Below are positions 55,608 to 64,000 of a DNA stretch of 64,000 nucleotides, in pieces. This stretch comes from Streptococcus sp. LPB0220. Lineage in GTDB: Bacteria; Bacillota; Bacilli; Lactobacillales; Streptococcaceae. The position numbers and the translations under genes are program-made. The stretch's first letter is position 1. Each line of letters opens with the position of its first letter. The stretch is from assembly GCF_008727815.1 (NCBI RefSeq), contig NZ_CP044230.1, forward strand, positions 1,224,001 through 1,288,000. The letters run 5' to 3'. A model generated the notes under the pieces. The model did no database searches, had not been told where the DNA came from, and was given only the letters and a program-made list of their open reading frames with translations.

Positions 55608-56546
55608 CTATGCAATTTTACGAGCGATGGCACGATTCTTCTGTCCATCCAGAGCTGATTTGACCGAAATCCAAGCACCACCAAGAGTGAAGACAGCTAG
55701 CAATCCTAGATTCAAGTAAAATTTATCTGGGACGTCCCCTGAGAATGTCGCTTCATTGAGAAGCGTCCAGGACATATCAAATGGCAAATCCAGTTCACTC
55801 ATGAGCGCCAAAGTATAATCTAATTGGTTGACCAAAAAGACCGTCAAGACCATCAAAATAGCTGAAACTACCACACCTTTTTTAGTCAATTTCTTACCAA
55901 GGATCTCATAACCTTTGATAGTACAATAACCGAGGGCGGCCCCTGCTAAAACAGATACATAGCCAAGACGCGCTACCAAGAGGGCAACTGCTCCACCGAT
56001 GATCACACCGATCACAGCGCCTACAATCCCTAAAAGGAAATTCTCTTCCCGCGCTTCATAAGCCTCAACTGTATCTTGCACTTCGGCTTGGTAGGCTCTA
56101 AAGGTTGCATCGTCGATTAAAAAGATCGCATCTCCAATTTGATACAGACCGATTGGTCCTTCCTCACCCGTTTCCGCATTCACTTGCACAAATTGGTGGT
56201 TGAGCAAGAAATCAACAATATCTTGGATAGCTGTCCATAAGGTTTCGACAGCCTTCCCTTTGGTCATTCCACCTTTGACAACGATCGAGGTCAAGTAACC
56301 ATCAGAAGAGATAGAATTAATGGCTTTTGATTGTTCTTTTAATTCATTCCAAAGAATTTCACTATCTTCGATCAAGTCTCCTTCGGAACCTTGTTTCACA
56401 CTGAGTGAAATGGTAAATACATTCTTGGTTTGAGCGCCTTCAATGACTAACAAGAAGCCCTCACGCTCTCCATACATCACACGGGCTTCGCCATCAAATT
56501 GTAGACCAAGATCGGTAGCAATACTATATAAATATTCTGGTTTCAT
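55608..56546 (-). CDS. Conserved membrane protein of unknown function
   Basis: A 312-residue protein. The first ~150 residues are soluble and contain a beta-rich domain (EGFLLVIEGAQTKNVFTISLSV), a YbjN-like pattern at best. From about 175 there are roughly four membrane helices (LLGIVGAVIGVIIGGAVALLV; VVSAILMVLTVFLVNQL; and two near the end) and a basic tail. Start 56546 follows GGGGG. No family assigned. Stands alone between murB and thrB. Confidence 0.62.
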   Translation of the reverse strand: MKPEYLYSIATDLGLQFDGEARVMYGEREGFLLVIEGAQTKNVFTISLSVKQGSEGDLIEDSEILWNELKEQSKAINSISSDGYLTSIVVKGGMTKGKAVETLWTAIQDIVDFLLNHQFVQVNAETGEEGPIGLYQIGDAIFLIDDATFRAYQAEVQDTVEAYEAREENFLLGIVGAVIGVIIGGAVALLVARLGYVSVLAGAALGYCTIKGYEILGKKLTKKGVVVSAILMVLTVFLVNQLDYTLALMSELDLPFDMSWTLLNEATFSGDVPDKFYLNLGLLAVFTLGGAWISVKSALDGQKNRAIARKIA

Positions 56547-56671
56547 GTTTCCCCCTAAACTTTCGGGAAAGCTTGAGCTTTTCCCCATACAATTCCCATT
56601 CTACCATAGGAGAAGCAAAAAGGACATATACATTTGTATACATCCTTCTTTCATTTGTGTTACATTGAGGT

Positions 56672-57538
56672 TTATTTCTCAACACGAACGCCAAATGTGT
56701 CGATTTTAAGTTGGAAAATCTGACCATCTAGCCTGAGTTCTTCGAGAGCTGCGACAAAGGCTGCTGTATGCTCTGGCGCTAAGAGGTTCATGATCGTTGG
56801 GCCTGCTCCTGACAGATAGGTAGCATAAGCCCCATGCGCATGTGCGACTTCTTTGACCTGAGGGAACTCTTTGACAAGAGATTGACGGTAGCGCTCGTGG
56901 AAATGATCTGACTCGATGGAGCGACCAGCCGTCAGCAAATCTCCCTTGAGGAGAGCTGCGATAGCGACATTGGCTACGCTACTGGCTGCAACAGCTTCCT
57001 TATAAGACCATTCTTTCGGTAGGACATTCCGACTATCACTGGTCTTCAATTGGTAGCTCGGTACAAAGGCCACAAGGTCACAGCTTGGGAAGTCAGCCGT
57101 GACATATTGGACATCTTCACCGATGTAGCTCGCAATGACCATATTCCCAAAGATAGCTGGAGCTACATTATCCGGATGACCTTCGATCTCGGTCGCGATG
57201 CGTAATTTCTCAGCGTCTGATAGCTGGAGGTTGGCTAATTGGTTGGCCAATTCAATCCCTGCGACAATGACCGAGCTAGAAGATCCAAGACCACGCGCCA
57301 AAGGCACTTCACTAGTCATCTTGATCCGATGGGGTTGCATATCAGTTGAGATAGAAAGAGCTGTTGAGAGCAAAAGGTTTTTCTCATCTGTCGGAATCCC
57401 TGCTCCAAGATCATGCTCAATAAACCAAGCATCTGCTGGTTCAAGGACTTCAATGGTCAAATAGCGAGTCACGGCAATCCCAACAGAATCAAATCCTGGC
57501 CCTACATTGGCACTGGTTGCTGGAACAATAATTTTCAT
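56672..57538 (-). CDS. thrB: Homoserine kinase
   Basis: A 288-residue GHMP kinase (homoserine to O-phosphohomoserine). [21 protein letters not shown] (about 3-23) and the ATP loop [20 protein letters not shown] (about 83-102) are intact. Two bp after hom, as usual. No threonine synthase gene is in the window. Confidence 0.97.
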   Translation of the reverse strand: MKIIVPATSANVGPGFDSVGIAVTRYLTIEVLEPADAWFIEHDLGAGIPTDEKNLLLSTALSISTDMQPHRIKMTSEVPLARGLGSSSSVIVAGIELANQLANLQLSDAEKLRIATEIEGHPDNVAPAIFGNMVIASYIGEDVQYVTADFPSCDLVAFVPSYQLKTSDSRNVLPKEWSYKEAVAASSVANVAIAALLKGDLLTAGRSIESDHFHERYRQSLVKEFPQVKEVAHAHGAYATYLSGAGPTIMNLLAPEHTAAFVAALEELRLDGQIFQLKIDTFGVRVEK

Positions 57539-57540
57539 GC

Positions 57541-58827
57541 TTATTCTCCCAAGACTTTAAAGGTATTCAAGAGTTCGAAATTCGCCTCTGAATCCAATTT
57601 TTCAACCAAGTTCTTGAATTGAGTTTGGTTAACTTGGTGAGTAATGATGACAACACTTGCATAGTGACCATCTGAGTCTTCTTGAAGGATTTGCTTGAAG
57701 GATGCTCCTTCTGCATTAAAGATTTCCGCAAGACGCAAGATTTGACCAGTCGCATCTGGTGCTTTGATTGAGAAGTAATAATTGTTCTTCACGTCTTCTG
57801 GCTTAGCCAATTGAAGAGGGCGACTGTATTCATTGAAGGCTTTACCGATCGTTCCTTCTTTTAGACGACGGACAATGCGGACGAGGTCGGCTACGACACT
57901 TGTCGCAGTTGGTTTTTGACCAGCACCTGGTCCGTAGTACATAGACTCACCAATACCGATGGATTCCACATAGACCGCATTCATGACATCATTCACTCCT
58001 GCGAGTGGATGTTGTTTTGGAAGGAAGGTTGGTGTCACTTCTGCTGCGATCCCTGACTCTGTTTCAACGATAGAGCCGACAAGCTTGATGACATAGCCAA
58101 GGCTTTGAGCAACTGAGACATCTTGAGGAGTGATCTGGCTAATTCCTTTGTGACCTACTTGGTCAAATTGGATATTCATCCCAAAAGCGAACTGGCTCAA
58201 GATCACCATCTTGTAAGCAGCATCGATTCCTTCAACGTCGTTGGTTGGATCACTTTCAGCGTAACCAAGACGTTGCGCTTCTGCTAAAGCATCCTCATAA
58301 GTCCAGCCTTCTTCGACCATTTTGGTCATCATGAAGTTAGAGGTTCCATTGACCACACCAAGAACCTTGGTCACCTTGTCTGAGGCCAAAGAATTCACCA
58401 AAGTTCGAAGGATTGGGATCCCACCAGCTACGGCAGCTTCATAATAAAGAGCCACTTGGTGTTTTTTAGCAATCTCTAGCAACTCGCTTCCATGAACGGC
58501 AAGAAGGTCTTTGTTAGCAGAAACCACATGTTTGCCTGCTTCTAGCGCACGGGTGATAAAAGTCTTAGCTGGCTCGATACGGCCCATCAATTCGACCACG
58601 ATGGCAATGTCCTTGTCTTCAATGATCTCATCGACATTGGTCACAAAGTTGTAGTCATGACCTGCAGCTTGCAATTTTTCCTTTTCCGCATCATCTCGAA
58701 CCAAGACCTTGGCGATCTCGATTTCATCTTGAGCTGCCTGGGTGATTTTTTCATGGTTTTCTTTTAATAAAAATGGTACGCCACTAGCAACAGTACCAAA
58801 TCCTAGTAAGGCAATCTTAACAGACAT
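57541..58827 (-). CDS. hom: Homoserine dehydrogenase
   Basis: A 428-residue enzyme (aspartate semialdehyde to homoserine) with N-terminal NAD-binding GFGTVASGV (about 9-17), the catalytic block [12 protein letters not shown] and a C-terminal ACT domain (about 350-428) for feedback regulation. A TGTTATAAT element lies at about 58870-58862 upstream. First gene of hom-thrB. Confidence 0.97.
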   Translation of the reverse strand: MSVKIALLGFGTVASGVPFLLKENHEKITQAAQDEIEIAKVLVRDDAEKEKLQAAGHDYNFVTNVDEIIEDKDIAIVVELMGRIEPAKTFITRALEAGKHVVSANKDLLAVHGSELLEIAKKHQVALYYEAAVAGGIPILRTLVNSLASDKVTKVLGVVNGTSNFMMTKMVEEGWTYEDALAEAQRLGYAESDPTNDVEGIDAAYKMVILSQFAFGMNIQFDQVGHKGISQITPQDVSVAQSLGYVIKLVGSIVETESGIAAEVTPTFLPKQHPLAGVNDVMNAVYVESIGIGESMYYGPGAGQKPTATSVVADLVRIVRRLKEGTIGKAFNEYSRPLQLAKPEDVKNNYYFSIKAPDATGQILRLAEIFNAEGASFKQILQEDSDGHYASVVIITHQVNQTQFKNLVEKLDSEANFELLNTFKVLGE

Positions 58828-59002
58828 CCTATTGACTCCTTGAATTTTCTATAGTAGCTCCATTATAACAAAAACTTGAGCGTTTGACAGCCAATTGCCT
58901 TAAAAATTCTGAATTTTCATGACAGGATCTGCCTGTAGCAAGTTCTGGAAAAGAACATAGAATTTGTGGTACAATAAAGAAAATAATGAAAGCGGTGACA
59001 CT

Positions 59003-59881
59003 ATGAGTAAACGAAGAGTACCTAAAAAAATCAAAGTCCTACTTGGAATCAATGCACTCCTCTTGGTCTGTATCTTTATTTGTAGCTTTCTTCTAATCAA
59101 GCGGATCACTCAGCCGAGTGATGGAAATACCAGCGGCACTGCCATGACGCGCTCGCTAGATGAACACAGTTCCTCTATCGAGTGGACCCGAGTGAAAAAA
59201 CCGGTCAAACTGCCCATCCTCATGTACCACTCCGTGCACAATATGGCCGAGTCTGAAGCTGCCAATGCCAATCTGATTGTCGATCCAGAAACCTTTGAAA
59301 GCCAACTAAAGGCCCTGAAAAATGCGGGTTACTACACATTGACGCCAGAGGAAGCCTATCGCATCCTCGCTAAAAATGAAGTCCCCAAAGGAAAGAAATA
59401 TGTCTGGCTGACCTTTGATGATGGTGTCGAGGATTTCTATACCATCGTCTATCCGCTTCTTAAGAAATACAAGATGACGGCCACCAACAATATCATCACG
59501 GACTTTACCCAAAAGGAAAAAGAAAATGTCCTGACCTTTGACCAAATCAAAGAGATGAAAAGTGCTGGCTTGACCTTTGAAAGCCATACGGTCAATCATC
59601 CAGACCTAGCCAATTCCAGTCTTGAGACCCAAAAGAATGAGCTGGTTGCTTCTAAACGCCTGCTGGATAAGGTGCTGGATCAAAATACTAGCGTTATCGT
59701 CTACCCATCCGGTCGCTACAGCCAGGTCACAATCGACCAGGCCAAGAAAGCCGACTACAAACTAGGCCTCACCACTAAAAATGGACTCGCCAGCTCCGCT
59801 GATGGCCTCTACGCCCTCAAACGAGTCCGGATCCTTCCAACCACTACAGGAGAGGATCTTTTAGCTATGATTCAAGATTAA
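59003..59881 (+). CDS. Exported polysaccharide deacetylase (NodB family)
   Basis: A 292-residue protein with one N-terminal membrane helix (about 11-32), a Ser/Thr linker and a carbohydrate esterase 4 domain. The catalytic motifs are KLPILMYHSV, WLTFDDGVED (Asp-Asp pair, about 137-146), ESHTVNHPDL (HxxxH, about 198-207) and PSGRYSQ. Possible substrates include wall glycan GlcNAc/MurNAc or exopolysaccharide; not determinable. Start 59003 with weak GCGGTGA; promoter TGGTACAAT at 58967-58975. Flanked downstream by repeat copy 5. Confidence 0.88.
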   Translation: MSKRRVPKKIKVLLGINALLLVCIFICSFLLIKRITQPSDGNTSGTAMTRSLDEHSSSIEWTRVKKPVKLPILMYHSVHNMAESEAANANLIVDPETFESQLKALKNAGYYTLTPEEAYRILAKNEVPKGKKYVWLTFDDGVEDFYTIVYPLLKKYKMTATNNIITDFTQKEKENVLTFDQIKEMKSAGLTFESHTVNHPDLANSSLETQKNELVASKRLLDKVLDQNTSVIVYPSGRYSQVTIDQAKKADYKLGLTTKNGLASSADGLYALKRVRILPTTTGEDLLAMIQD

Positions 59882-59886
59882 AGAAA

Positions 59887-60061
59887 GAGGCTGGGACAAA
59901 AGTCCTAGCCTCTCAATTATTTTTGGATTGTCGAGTAAGACGCAGTGGTTGAGTGGGCTCTACTACGCTGATTTCATCAGCTTTTACAGCCCTACTCAAC
60001 TGTGCGGAGGTGGGACGACGAAATCGAATTCTAACGAATTACCGATTTCTGTCCCACTCTC
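59887..60061 (-). repeat. ~180-bp three-hairpin intergenic repeat, copy 5 (inverted)
   Basis: Fills the gap between the converging deacetylase and HD-hydrolase genes, 5 bp from each stop. Orientation as copy 2. Confidence 0.93.
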
Positions 60062-60066
60062 TTTTG

Positions 60067-60636
60067 TTAGAGTTCCTTCTCTAGTTCTTTTAGAAAGGTG
60101 ATTAAAAATTGATGGCGACTTTCTGCTATTTGCTTTGCAGTCTCCGTGTTCATTTCATCTTTTAAGAGGAGCAACTTGTCATAGAAATGTTGGACAGTAT
60201 CAGTGAGGGACCTCCCTTTGTGGCCACCATAGGAAAAAGTTCGCGCAATTCCTACAGCTCCTATCGCATCGAGGCGGTCTGCATCCTGGACAATCTTGCC
60301 TTCTAAGGTTTCTGGATGTTTACCGCGATTTTTGCTGAAAGAAACAGCATTGATTACCCGACAAATCTGGTCGATTTGGTTTTTAGGAGTAGCAATCTCT
60401 TCTAGAAACTTACGAGCATTCGCATTATTCTCTGTTTGAAACAATTTATCATCATCAGCATCGTGAAGAAGAGCCGACAAGCCCACTATCTCCAGATCAC
60501 ATGGACCTTCTGCTTGTGCGATTCTCATAGCATTGGTATAGACGCGGAGAGTATGCTCCACATCATGGCCATCCGCTCGATCAGCAAATAAGGTTTTAAC
60601 ATACTGCTTAGCAGCTTGGATTCGTTCTTCGATCAT
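60067..60636 (-). CDS. HD-domain phosphohydrolase
   Basis: A 189-residue HD hydrolase of the YedJ/YpgQ type. H...HD...D ligands are HDVEHTLRVY (about 24-33), ALLHDADDDK (about 55-64) and QDADRLDAIG (about 117-126). Family members act on nucleotides; a substrate is not predictable. AAAGGACAAG precedes the ATG. Confidence 0.9.
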   Translation of the reverse strand: MIEERIQAAKQYVKTLFADRADGHDVEHTLRVYTNAMRIAQAEGPCDLEIVGLSALLHDADDDKLFQTENNANARKFLEEIATPKNQIDQICRVINAVSFSKNRGKHPETLEGKIVQDADRLDAIGAVGIARTFSYGGHKGRSLTDTVQHFYDKLLLLKDEMNTETAKQIAESRHQFLITFLKELEKEL

Positions 60637-60662
60637 CGTTCTTGTCCTTTGTCTTTCTTACT

Positions 60663-61649
60663 TCAATCAATCTCATTATACACCTTATGAGCCTTTTCTA
60701 GATCGTAATAGTGATCAAATTCTTCTTTTGTCTGCGTAGTATGGGTCTGCCCATCTCTTGATAGCTCAGCTGGAATCGTGACATCTTGATAGAGATTCAC
60801 ACCCTTCTTCATAAAGAGTTCAAATACAGCAATACTTCTTGCATATTGATCCGCACTATTCTGGGGTTTTATTACTATGACTTTCGTATCTTTTTGATTT
60901 AAGAGTTTATAGGCCTTCGAAGACTTCTTAAATTGCGTTTTTGAGAGATCCTTGGGATCAATCGAAAACCAATTTTTAAAAAATTTCAATTCTTCAATAC
61001 TGCTCTTCTCACGATCAATTGGTACATTGAAATCTGGAATCGGTTTTCTTTGGTGATCATTCTCTAAGGTCTCATTTCTTTCAAGTTTACGAGTGTCTAG
61101 ATTCAAGTACATCATTTTTCGAACTGAGTTATCTTTGGTACTGCGAATTTGTAAGGAAACTAACTCACGTCCATTCCATGAATATACTGAGCCTAATTCT
61201 GTAGGAATATAATCCGGATCAAATTGTTCTACAACTTTAAACAAATCAAGCTCTTTCTCTTCTTTCAATCGTTCACCATTAACCTTGTAGACACTAACAG
61301 TCCAATATTCATCCTTTTCTGGAGGAGTTGTACGATAGTAAAAATTTTCTCTAAATTTCACATTCATATGCAAAATGTGCTTTGAACCGACTCTGATAGG
61401 ATCAAAATAATAATAAGACCCATATTCCCTCATCAACCGATCTTCCTTGGGATCGGTTGATTTCCAGTGAGTGATAATGCCTGCACCATCCGCAATCATC
61501 TCATAGTCATCAATTTTCGCTTTTCCACTATAATCAGTAAATTGTTTATAATAACTCTCAGTTGAAAAGCGTATATAGAGCCAAATACCAGCAATGAGCG
61601 AGAACAAAACTAGTAAAGCAAGCACCATTTTTTTCTTTGTCATTTTCAC
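60663..61649 (-). CDS. Hypothetical single-TM protein, possible immunity-type protein
   Basis: A 328-residue protein with a basic start and one helix (about 8-26), then a ~300-residue outer domain rich in Tyr, Lys and Asp (ESYYKQFTDYSGKAKIDDYEMIADG ...). No enzymatic motif. I cannot name a family; the form (short TM plus beta-rich outer domain) recalls TipC-like immunity proteins of type VII effectors, but no motif proves it. GTG start at 61649 overlaps the DUF443-like stop by 4 bp (GTGA), so it is translationally coupled to that gene. Confidence 0.55.
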   Translation of the reverse strand: MKMTKKKMVLALLVLFSLIAGIWLYIRFSTESYYKQFTDYSGKAKIDDYEMIADGAGIITHWKSTDPKEDRLMREYGSYYYFDPIRVGSKHILHMNVKFRENFYYRTTPPEKDEYWTVSVYKVNGERLKEEKELDLFKVVEQFDPDYIPTELGSVYSWNGRELVSLQIRSTKDNSVRKMMYLNLDTRKLERNETLENDHQRKPIPDFNVPIDREKSSIEELKFFKNWFSIDPKDLSKTQFKKSSKAYKLLNQKDTKVIVIKPQNSADQYARSIAVFELFMKKGVNLYQDVTIPAELSRDGQTHTTQTKEEFDHYYDLEKAHKVYNEID

Positions 61650-62338
61650 GATTTAAACAGATCCTTTCTAAGAGATTTTATGTTCACTTTGTAATCCACC
61701 ACTGGTGAAAAAAATAGCACATTACCAGAAAACACAAACAGCGATAAAAATACCAACAAAGCTATATGAAGGATAAAGTTTTGTGCAATATTACTAAATA
61801 TTGCACAAGATGAAAATACAACCAACCCAGCAAAAAAAGTTGGAGCTATCATTGATAATAATCTATGCTTTCTATCATTTGCGACGAGGTATATCTTTAT
61901 AGGGTGGTTGCTATTTACAATGTTGGGCATTGGTTTCCGAATGCTTGTCCATATCCGAATCCCTATTACAAGGCTAAAAACTAGAGCCAACATTCCAAAA
62001 TTTAGCACATGTGAAGTAAAATAAAGATATTTTTCAACAGGAAAGGCCTTCGATAACAGCACGGCAGTTGTACCCATACCAAAAGCTGAAGCAAAACCTT
62101 TCTTCCTAGTACCCTTTTTATTGAGAACTTTAGAAAGATCCGAGGGAGCTAGAGTCTGCACTTCTTCCTTAGTTAAAGGATAGGCTCGATGAGGGATGAA
62201 GCTTAAAATCCATGGAAAGAAATAGCTAATGAGAAAGGGACGATCGGCATCGACTAAATAAGACTCACCATCCATTTGTAATATCCGGTAACGAAGATTG
62301 ATTTTTGATAATTGTTCAATTTTTGCTTTTTTTAGCAT
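61646..62338 (-). CDS. DUF443-like five-TM protein 1
   Basis: A 230-residue protein. The N-terminal LRYRILQMDGESYLVDADRPFLISYFFPWILSFIPHRAYPLTKEEVQ (split by eye as LRYRILQMDG ... YLVDADRP ... IPHRAYPLTKEE) is the DUF443 pattern, then about four to five membrane helices. The staphylococcal DUF443 protein TsaI gives immunity to the membrane toxin TspA of type VII secretion; activity here is inferred from family. AAGGAA precedes the ATG. Closest of the three to TsaI-type members. Confidence 0.75.
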   Translation of the reverse strand: MLKKAKIEQLSKINLRYRILQMDGESYLVDADRPFLISYFFPWILSFIPHRAYPLTKEEVQTLAPSDLSKVLNKKGTRKKGFASAFGMGTTAVLLSKAFPVEKYLYFTSHVLNFGMLALVFSLVIGIRIWTSIRKPMPNIVNSNHPIKIYLVANDRKHRLLSMIAPTFFAGLVVFSSCAIFSNIAQNFILHIALLVFLSLFVFSGNVLFFSPVVDYKVNIKSLRKDLFKS

Positions 62339-62362
62339 GCAAAGTTCCTTTTAATTTTCTTT

Positions 62363-63040
62363 CTAAACAGATTTATCCTCATCCACTGCTTCCAGTCTCT
62401 CAAATTCAACACGCCCTTTCTCATATGCATATTCAAATAGAATACTACCTGACTCTATCCAAATACAAAGATAAGCCAACATGCCATTGATATAAAGAAA
62501 ACAAGCTTCAGTTCCATCATGAGTATTCATATAGAATCCAAACACAATAAAAATTGGAATAAGAAAAACATAAGCATGAAATTGTCGTTGCTTCTTTACA
62601 TTTCGAAAGACGATCTTATATTTTGGACGATTGGGTGTAAGGCGTCTAGCAATTTCCTTTCGAGATCTCCAGAGGATGAATCTATAAATGACAAAAGCTA
62701 TCAGAAATGACATTAGAAATAACAAGATTTTTAAATAGAGATTCTGACTAATGCTATAATATCTAAAAATTCCAGCCCCTATTCTATATAGAGCTGAACT
62801 AAGTGCAACACTAATACTTATCGCTATCGAACGTCTACCTTCTGGAGCCATTTTAATCTTTTTGTCAAAGTTTCTATTTGAAGCCTCTAACTCTATGATA
62901 TCCAACTTGAACTCCTTAGGAGCAAATCCCCAATAGTAACGTTTAGATGTCAACGAATTTGAATCTAAAACATACCTTTTTCCATTCATTTCAAGGATGC
63001 CAAAATAATAGACATCCAAGGCTTTAAAATTAACTTCCAT
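62363..63040 (-). CDS. DUF443-like five-TM protein 2
   Basis: A 225-residue paralogue of the gene at 63113: FGILEMNGKRYVLDSNSLTSKRYYWGFAPKEFKLDIIEL mirrors that protein's FQIVQIDQESKKYIMDTSTMRP...YYWGIK. About four to five helices follow (two central, two C-terminal with the conserved GTEACFLYINGMLAYL). A tail of charged residues ends the protein. 24-bp gap to the next gene. Confidence 0.68.
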   Translation of the reverse strand: MEVNFKALDVYYFGILEMNGKRYVLDSNSLTSKRYYWGFAPKEFKLDIIELEASNRNFDKKIKMAPEGRRSIAISISVALSSALYRIGAGIFRYYSISQNLYLKILLFLMSFLIAFVIYRFILWRSRKEIARRLTPNRPKYKIVFRNVKKQRQFHAYVFLIPIFIVFGFYMNTHDGTEACFLYINGMLAYLCIWIESGSILFEYAYEKGRVEFERLEAVDEDKSV

Positions 63041-63112
63041 TTATTTTATTCGATCACTTTCTGAATTAATGGTATTTGCCAATTATGTAACTTCTACGAT
63101 ATCACAAAACTT

Positions 63113-63769
63113 CTACTGTTCTTCTATGTTTTCAAGAACAATTTGACCTTGCTTATAGGGAAGAGCAATTGGGAAACTTCCTAGAGTAAACATGAAAAAG
63201 AATAAGCATACGATTCCATTGATTACCAAAAAAGCACCTTCAGTTCCATTATTTTCACCAAGGAAGAAAAGTAAACAAATGAAAATTACCCCTACTAAAG
63301 GATATACTCCTCCGTTACTTTTCTTAATAGTTGTAAAGGTAACTGTGTATTTACGACTGTTTTTAGGAATCCATTTATCTGCTTTTTTATGGGCCAACTT
63401 TAATGAAATCAGAATGGCAAAATAAGAAATCAGCATTGAAATTGCAAAGAGCAATAACTTTAATAACACTTGCTCACTAAGATTGTTTTGAATAAAAAGC
63501 CGCTTTAGAACATCATAACCAACTTTGACAATTGGTTGGACAATGATGGCTGCCATTGTCGTACTGACAGGTGTTGTGGGCTTAATTTCGAAATGATTGT
63601 TATTCTTTTCGATCTCCACCATATCCACTGTAATCGTATCTGTTTTAATTCCCCAGTAGTAACTCTTAGGTCTCATTGTACTCGTATCCATGATATACTT
63701 CTTCGATTCTTGATCTATCTGGACAATCTGAAAACAGGTCATATTTGAATTTTTAAATTTTAATTCCAT
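63113..63769 (-). CDS. DUF443-like five-TM protein 3
   Basis: A 218-residue paralogue of protein 2 (shared YYWG near residue 36; shared GTEGAFLVINGIV near 180). Four to five hydrophobic helices. AAGGTG precedes the ATG. It is first of a tandem run that continues with 62363, 61646 and 60663. Confidence 0.68.
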   Translation of the reverse strand: MELKFKNSNMTCFQIVQIDQESKKYIMDTSTMRPKSYYWGIKTDTITVDMVEIEKNNNHFEIKPTTPVSTTMAAIIVQPIVKVGYDVLKRLFIQNNLSEQVLLKLLLFAISMLISYFAILISLKLAHKKADKWIPKNSRKYTVTFTTIKKSNGGVYPLVGVIFICLLFFLGENNGTEGAFLVINGIVCLFFFMFTLGSFPIALPYKQGQIVLENIEEQ

Positions 63770-63835
63770 TGATTTTTCACCTTGCTTCTATTCAGTTATT
63801 TTCTATGTGTACTTCTGAATATAAGAATATTTCAC

Positions 63836-64000
63836 CTATTTTCCAGATTTCGAGAGAACGAATGCCCCTATTTTTTTGAAGACTGCTATTACAACTAAGA
63901 CCATCGCATACAATAAAAACGGCGGGATTAACAGTAAAGCAATTTTCCAGCCTTTGAAAAAAGAAAGTCCTTTTGTGGATTTAGTTGATTTAGCTGGTTT
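63836..64000 (-). CDS. C-terminus of a membrane-anchored protein, cut by window edge
   Basis: An open frame runs from base 64000 to a TAG at 63836 (54 residues). It reads a Lys/Ser/Thr linker (KPAKSTKSTKG), then a hydrophobic helix (about 30 residues, ALLLIPPFLLYAMVLVVIAVF) and a short basic tail. This looks like the end of a membrane protein. Lies directly upstream of the DUF443-like run, so it may be functionally linked. Family unknown. Confidence 0.5.
   Translation of the reverse strand, partial: KPAKSTKSTKGLSFFKGWKIALLLIPPFLLYAMVLVVIAVFKKIGAFVLSKSGK

Overview
The window is a low-to-medium G+C Firmicute chromosome. Its gene content and gene order fit a viridans Streptococcus: lspA-rluD-pro, murB-potABCD, rplU-prp-rpmA, a tagatose-6-phosphate lac operon, and pepV/uvrC/hemW neighbourhoods. 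I infer a mitis/sanguinis-group species, perhaps S. parasanguinis-like; the species is a guess from memory of gene order and repeats. No tRNA, rRNA, CRISPR array, complete insertion sequence or prophage was seen. Nearly all genes lie on the minus strand.

Layout. 1-2.1 kb: a YjbR-like gene cut by the window edge, cutC, and a YpmS-like membrane protein. 2.1-9.9 kb: a nucleoside uptake and salvage operon (methyltransferase, pdp, deoC, cdd, BmpA-type lipoprotein, ATPase, two permeases). 9.9-11.8 kb: plus-strand coaA, rpsT and a small P-loop kinase. 11.8-15.7 kb: an envelope operon of a DUF6574-like repeat protein, a TcaA-like protein and an LdcB-type carboxypeptidase. 16-28 kb: housekeeping genes (rhodanese, ProX-like editing protein, uracil-DNA glycosylase family protein, pepV, nitroreductase, metallophosphoesterase, uvrC, CPBP protease, NagD-like HAD phosphatase, acyl-ACP thioesterase, hemW). 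28-29.7 kb: an ABC-F gene behind an attenuator-like leader.

30-32.7 kb: a decayed proBAC locus reduced to an in-frame proB'-'proC fusion, a frameshifted rluD, then lspA and a CpsY-type LysR regulator. 33-44.4 kb: a complete lactose/galactose system. A LacR repressor gene lies next to a galactitol-family PTS (gatABC), then lacABCD (tagatose pathway), then lacT-lacFEG (antiterminator, lactose PTS, phospho-beta-galactosidase). cre-like sites, a RAT/terminator leader and separate promoters are visible. 44.6-48.8 kb: rplU-prp-rpmA with an L21-leader-like RNA, a lipoprotein, thiI and its partner cysteine desulfurase. 49-50.1 kb: small unknown genes. 50.6-55.5 kb: murB-potABCD with a structured 207-nt RNA spacer before potA. 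55.6-60.6 kb: a membrane protein, thrB, hom, a polysaccharide deacetylase and an HD hydrolase. 60.7-64 kb: a run of DUF443-like five-TM proteins and other membrane proteins that resembles an immunity-gene cluster.

Mobile and repeat content. Five copies of a ~180-bp, three-hairpin intergenic repeat each sit 1-7 bp from a stop codon. A second element with ~20-bp terminal inverted repeats occurs twice. A 24-bp direct repeat carrying the uvrC -10 element flanks a small hypothetical gene. A 60-bp tandem repeat lies inside the DUF6574-like gene.
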